Positions 6,224-8,720 of a stretch of DNA of 8,720 bases are shown here, piece by piece. The notes under the pieces are model-generated. The model searched no databases, had not been told where the DNA came from, and saw nothing but the letters and a program-made list of their open reading frames with translations. The position numbers were made by a program, and so were the translations under genes. The DNA comes from SIG673 sp045658525 (GTDB lineage Bacteria; Bacillota; Clostridia; Oscillospirales; CAG-272). The stretch's first letter is position 1. Each line of letters starts with the position of its first letter. The stretch spans positions 1 to 8,720 of the forward strand of contig JAZOVD010000057.1 of the NCBI GenBank assembly GCA_045658525.1. Direction: 5' to 3'.

Positions 6224-6891
6224 AGCTCTATTCTGTCCTTTATTATTTTGAGAGCCGCATAGACGGTATCCTCGATAGAAAGTCCTGAGTTATCAAGGAA
6301 TATCGCGTCACTTGCGGGGATAGCCGGCGCTTCCTTACGCGTGCGGTCGTTTACGTCACGGGTCTCCATATCGGAAAGGACCTTTTCAAGAGTTACGTTT
6401 TCACCCTTTTCGACCAGCTCCTTGTGACGGCGCTCCGCCCTTGCCTGATTTCCCGCGGTAAGGAATATCTTTACCTCGGCGTTCGGGAATATGACCGTTC
6501 CTATATCGCGGCCGTCCATTATGACGTTACTTACCTTTGCCATATTCCTCTGTGTATCAAGAAGAAACGCTCTTACCTCGGGTATCGCGGACACCTTTGA
6601 TGCCGCCGCGGACACCTCGGACGTTCTTATTCTGTCACCAACGTCTGTGCCGTTGAGAAAAACGTGCTGTACTCCGCCTGTATCGTGCTTCATTTCAAGC
6701 TTTATACCGCCAAGCGCACCTATTACTTTACCGTTATCGGATATATCTACACCGTTTTCGAGCATATAAAGAGCTACCGAACGGTAGAGCGCACCCGTAT
6801 CGACGTAAACGTATCCCATACGCTTTGCCAGAGCCTTGGCAAGCGTGCTTTTTCCCGACCCCGAAGGTCCGTCTATCGCTATCTTTATCAT
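6220..6891 (-). CDS. cmk: Cytidylate kinase (CMP/dCMP kinase)
   Basis: The 223-residue enzyme phosphorylates CMP and dCMP with ATP, supplying CDP/dCDP for RNA, DNA and CDP-activated lipids. The P-loop GPSGSGKST is at residues 8-16, followed by DTGALYR (31-37), IRTSEVSAAASKVSAI (88-103), MDGRDIGTVIFP (125-136), the RAERRHKEL lid (151-159) and ETRDVNDRTR (176-185), all typical of bacterial Cmk at its usual length. The start at 6891 is preferred: it puts MIKIAIDGPSGSG at the N-terminus as in the family and has GAGGAA 7 nt upstream. An in-frame ATG at 6924 would add 11 unconserved residues and overlap the upstream gene by 29 nt. The ribosome binding site is formed by the last two codons of the flavoprotein gene, four nt separate the genes, and the stop overlaps the plsC start, implying coupling at both ends. 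Confidence 0.96.
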   Translation of the reverse strand: MIKIAIDGPSGSGKSTLAKALAKRMGYVYVDTGALYRSVALYMLENGVDISDNGKVIGALGGIKLEMKHDTGGVQHVFLNGTDVGDRIRTSEVSAAASKVSAIPEVRAFLLDTQRNMAKVSNVIMDGRDIGTVIFPNAEVKIFLTAGNQARAERRHKELVEKGENVTLEKVLSDMETRDVNDRTRKEAPAIPASDAIFLDNSGLSIEDTVYAALKIIKDRIEL

Positions 6892-6895
6892 CTTT

Positions 6896-8125
6896 TTATT
6901 CCTCACTTTCGTCAGCGGCGGCAATTCCCGCGCATCTTCCCGTTGAGAACGCTATTTGCAGGTTAAATCCACCCGTAAACGCGTCAACGTCTATTATCTC
7001 ACCCGCAAAATACAGTCCTGATACTATTTTCGACTCCATTGTTTTGGGATTTATTTCCTTTACAGAAACTCCGCCCGATGTTATTATCGCTTCGGAGAGC
7101 GGACGAAATTCCGAAAGCGTGAGCGGAAACGCTTTTATCACTCCGCAAAGCTTCTGTCTTTCCGCTTTGGTTATCTCATACACCTTTTTATATTCCGATA
7201 TACCGCTCATACCTATGATTATCGGTATCAGCTTTATCGGGAGCAGGTCGCCAAGCGCGTTGCCGAAATTTTTGTTACTGTATTTCTCAAAATCCGAAAG
7301 GACCCGCTTATCAAGTGTATTCATATCAAGCGCCGGCTTTAAATCTATCGACGCCGTATATTCTTTGGCCTTAGCCTTATTCATAAGCGACGATGCCGAA
7401 AGCACCAGCGGACCGCTTATTCCCGTATGGGTAAACAGCATCTCGCCCTGCTCGGAATACACCTTTTTGCCGTTAAGCGAGATGTTAAGAGTAACGTTTT
7501 TCAGTGAAAGCCCCGCAAGGTCGTAACAAAATCTATCGCTTGTATCTATCGGTATAAGCGCGGGGCGCAGGGGCGTTACCGTGTGTCCTACGGATCTTGC
7601 AAACTTATATCCGTCACCGTCCGAGCCTGTAAGCGGATAAGACGCTCCGCCTGTACATATTATCACCGCATCGGCTTCAACAAACCCCTTTTCGGTATTT
7701 ACACCGTTCACTCTGCCGTCGGAGACCGAGATCCCCGTGACCCTTTCGTGAACGATATTACATCTCGAAGCGTATGCGCCGAGCGCGTCAACTATATCAT
7801 AAGCTCTGTCCGATTCGGGAAATACTCTGCCACCTCTTTCGGTTTTCAGCCTGACCTTACGGGCTTCAAAAAACTCCATAGTATCAGCGGGAGAAAAAAC
7901 GTTTATCGCACTGTAAAGGAAGCGGGAATTGGTAACTACGTTATTCAAAAACTCCTGCGGAGTACAGTTATTGGTTACGTTACATCTTCCCTTTCCTGTT
8001 ATCGCGACCTTTCTCGCAAGCTTGGGATTTTTTTCAAACAGCGTAACTGACGCGCCGTTTTCGTGCGCCGTTCCCGCCGCCATAAGTCCGGCAGCTCCGC
8101 CGCCGATGACCGCTATCCTTTTCAT
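6896..8125 (-). CDS. HI0933-family NAD(P)/FAD-dependent oxidoreductase (BaiN/YhiN-like)
   Basis: This 409-residue flavoprotein starts with a Rossmann FAD-binding loop, IAVIGGGAAGLMAA (4-17), and an acidic strand end, LFEK (29-32). The HI0933 signature GKGRCNVTN is at 44-52. The C-terminal signature is GGVSVKEINPKTMESK (351-366) followed by GLYFAGEIIDVDAFTGGFNLQ (370-390), which closes over FAD. The length fits the family (about 390-420). The physiological reaction is poorly known for most members; a Clostridium scindens relative, BaiN, has been implicated in bile-acid dehydroxylation, but placement with cmk and plsC in a core operon argues for a general role here. It is the first gene of the operon, behind a consensus promoter and a GGAG six nt before the ATG. 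The family is certain; the function is open. Confidence 0.93.
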   Translation of the reverse strand: MKRIAVIGGGAAGLMAAGTAHENGASVTLFEKNPKLARKVAITGKGRCNVTNNCTPQEFLNNVVTNSRFLYSAINVFSPADTMEFFEARKVRLKTERGGRVFPESDRAYDIVDALGAYASRCNIVHERVTGISVSDGRVNGVNTEKGFVEADAVIICTGGASYPLTGSDGDGYKFARSVGHTVTPLRPALIPIDTSDRFCYDLAGLSLKNVTLNISLNGKKVYSEQGEMLFTHTGISGPLVLSASSLMNKAKAKEYTASIDLKPALDMNTLDKRVLSDFEKYSNKNFGNALGDLLPIKLIPIIIGMSGISEYKKVYEITKAERQKLCGVIKAFPLTLSEFRPLSEAIITSGGVSVKEINPKTMESKIVSGLYFAGEIIDVDAFTGGFNLQIAFSTGRCAGIAAADESEE

Positions 8126-8145
8126 TCTTTTCTCCGTCCTCGGTT

Positions 8146-8190
8146 ATACACAAATTTTCTCTTATATCATTATACCTTAAATACACAAAT
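8146..8190. repeat. Paired 10-nt direct repeats around the operon promoter
   Basis: The sequence ATACACAAAT occurs exactly at 8146-8155 and again at 8181-8190, 35 bases start to start. One copy lies in the early transcribed leader of the operon and the other in the spacer between its -35 and -10. The second copy also forms part of a small inverted repeat, ACACA-AA-TGTGT, at 8183-8194. The arrangement could be an operator, but the repeats are short and AT-rich, so chance is possible. Confidence 0.35.
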
Positions 8191-8197
8191 GTGTCAA
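8169..8197 (-). promoter_or_regulatory. Consensus sigma-A promoter of the flavoprotein-cmk-plsC-ispH-rpsA operon
   Basis: Reading the minus strand, a perfect TTGACA (8197-8192) and a perfect TATAAT (8174-8169) are separated by exactly 17 nt. The predicted start is near 8162, giving a leader of about 36 nt before the ATG at 8125. The exact consensus predicts strong growth-related expression, fitting genes for CDP, phosphatidate, isoprenoids and S1. Confidence 0.93.
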
Positions 8198-8248
8198 GTA
8201 AATAAAAGTAAAATATTGTGGCTCGTTCATTTTGTGCATCGTGCGGTA

Positions 8249-8277
8249 TTGACAAAATACAAAATAAATGCTACAAT
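8249..8277 (+). promoter_or_regulatory. Sigma-A promoter of asd
   Basis: A perfect TTGACA (8249-8254) is followed after 17 nt by TACAAT (8272-8277), with an extending TG at 8269-8270. The predicted start is near 8284, giving a leader of about 60 nt. It is divergent from the operon promoter, with 51 nt between the two -35 boxes. The leader is too short for a lysine riboswitch and shows only a weak 4-bp hairpin (CGCC at 8312-8315, GGCG at 8323-8326) just before the AAAGGA ribosome binding site (8329-8334). Confidence 0.88.
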
Positions 8278-8343
8278 AATTATTATGAGTGTTTTTCAAA
8301 AATTATAAAGACGCCTGAACACGGCGCGAAAGGATATACAGTT

Positions 8344-8720
8344 ATGGATAAGAAGCTCAAAGTTGGCGTTATAGGAGCAACGGGTATGGTAGGACAGCGT
8401 TTCCTTACACTCCTCGACAATCACCCTTATTATGAAGTTACCGCTGTCGCGGCAAGCGCGCGTTCCGCGGGAAAGACCTATGAAGAATCCGTCGGTCAGA
8501 GATGGAAGCTCGCCGCTCCTATGCCCGAATACGTAAAGAAGATGGTAGTTCTCGACGCTTCCAACGTTGAGGCAGTCTCCTCTCTCGTTGATTTCGTATT
8601 CTGCGCGGTAGATATGCCCAAGGACGAGATAAAGGCTCTCGAATACGCTTACGCTAAGGCGGAAACTCCCGTTGTTTCCAACAACTCCGCTCACCGTTGG
8701 ACACCCGACGTTCCTATGGT
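8344..8720 (+). CDS. asd: Aspartate-semialdehyde dehydrogenase, archaeal/fungal type, 3'-truncated by window edge
   Basis: Asd reduces aspartyl phosphate to aspartate semialdehyde with NADPH, the branch point to lysine/diaminopimelate, threonine and methionine. The first 126 codons are visible; the full protein should be about 360 residues. The N-terminal Rossmann loop GVIGATGMVGQRF is at 8-20, the phosphate-binding ASARSAGK at 37-44, and VVSNNSAHR at 110-118, which leads toward the catalytic cysteine outside the window. MVGQRF with SARSAGK fits the archaeal/fungal subtype often found in Clostridia, rather than the E. coli-type enzyme. The ATG has AAAGGA nine nt upstream. It is transcribed divergently from the cmk operon from its own promoter. 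A dapA or dapB gene downstream would be usual but cannot be seen. Confidence 0.93.
   Translation, partial: MDKKLKVGVIGATGMVGQRFLTLLDNHPYYEVTAVAASARSAGKTYEESVGQRWKLAAPMPEYVKKMVVLDASNVEAVSSLVDFVFCAVDMPKDEIKALEYAYAKAETPVVSNNSAHRWTPDVPM

Noticed and set aside
6889..6924. Upstream in-frame ATG for cmk giving 11 extra residues
   Set aside because: It would overlap the flavoprotein gene by 29 nt and add residues not found in the family; the ATG at 6891 has GAGGAA at 7 nt and the expected N-terminus.
8034..8255. A 73-codon minus-strand frame overlapping the operon promoter and the flavoprotein start
   Set aside because: It runs through the promoter hexamers, is in a different frame from the flavoprotein, and has no conserved features.
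8284..8343. Lysine riboswitch or other leader RNA before asd
   Set aside because: The predicted leader is only about 60 nt with a single weak 4-bp hairpin, far too short for a lysine riboswitch.
1..8720. CRISPR array, insertion sequence, prophage, tRNA or rRNA genes
   Set aside because: No regularly spaced repeats, transposase or phage motifs, terminal inverted repeats or structured RNA genes were found; almost the whole window is coding.

Overview
The window looks like chromosome from a low-to-mid-GC Firmicute of class Clostridia, probably a gut member of the Oscillospiraceae/Ruminococcaceae. This rests on four things: the gene order flavoprotein-cmk-plsC-ispH-rpsA, a single ORF joining IspH to ribosomal protein S1 (a known clostridial arrangement), an archaeal/fungal-type aspartate-semialdehyde dehydrogenase, and sigma-A promoters and AGGAG-type ribosome binding sites typical of Firmicutes. 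The genus assignment is inference; no rRNA or other marker is present.

Layout. Bases 1-1121 (+) hold the C-terminal three quarters of a PutP-type sodium/proline symporter. It converges on a lone polysaccharide lyase family 8 (PL8) gene at 1169-3412 (-), and the two share a compact bidirectional terminator at 1135-1167. Bases 3507-8125 (-) are a tightly packed four-gene housekeeping operon transcribed right to left: HI0933-family flavoprotein, cytidylate kinase (cmk), 1-acylglycerol-3-phosphate acyltransferase (plsC), and the ispH-rpsA fusion. Internal joins are a 4-nt gap and two 4-nt ATGA overlaps. The operon starts at a consensus promoter (TTGACA-17-TATAAT, 8169-8197) and ends at a strong intrinsic terminator (3454-3490), which also carries the probable -35 region of the PL8 promoter. 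Divergent to the operon, a second strong promoter (8249-8277) drives asd, whose first 126 codons run off the right edge. No gap between genes exceeds about 220 bases, and no RNA gene, CRISPR array, insertion sequence or phage gene was seen.

How the genes work together. The operon groups precursor supply for nucleotides (CMP to CDP), phospholipids (phosphatidic acid) and isoprenoids (IPP/DMAPP) with a translation-initiation protein, so it reads as a growth-linked set. PutP and PL8 are accessory nutrient genes with no evident link to it. The PL8 keeps its catalytic residues but has no signal peptide and is rich in cysteines, which suggests an intracellular enzyme.

The most interesting signal lies inside ispH-rpsA. 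An AT-rich, TTA-codon-rich block covers the second half of the IspH domain and ends at the S1 junction. It contains a promoter-like sequence (TTTACA-17-TGATACAAT) and, further down, a GAGGAGG motif before an in-frame ATG whose product would be an ordinary 387-aa four-domain S1 protein. The locus may therefore make free S1 as well as the fusion. No wholly new multi-gene system is evident; the rest is mostly ordinary core genome.
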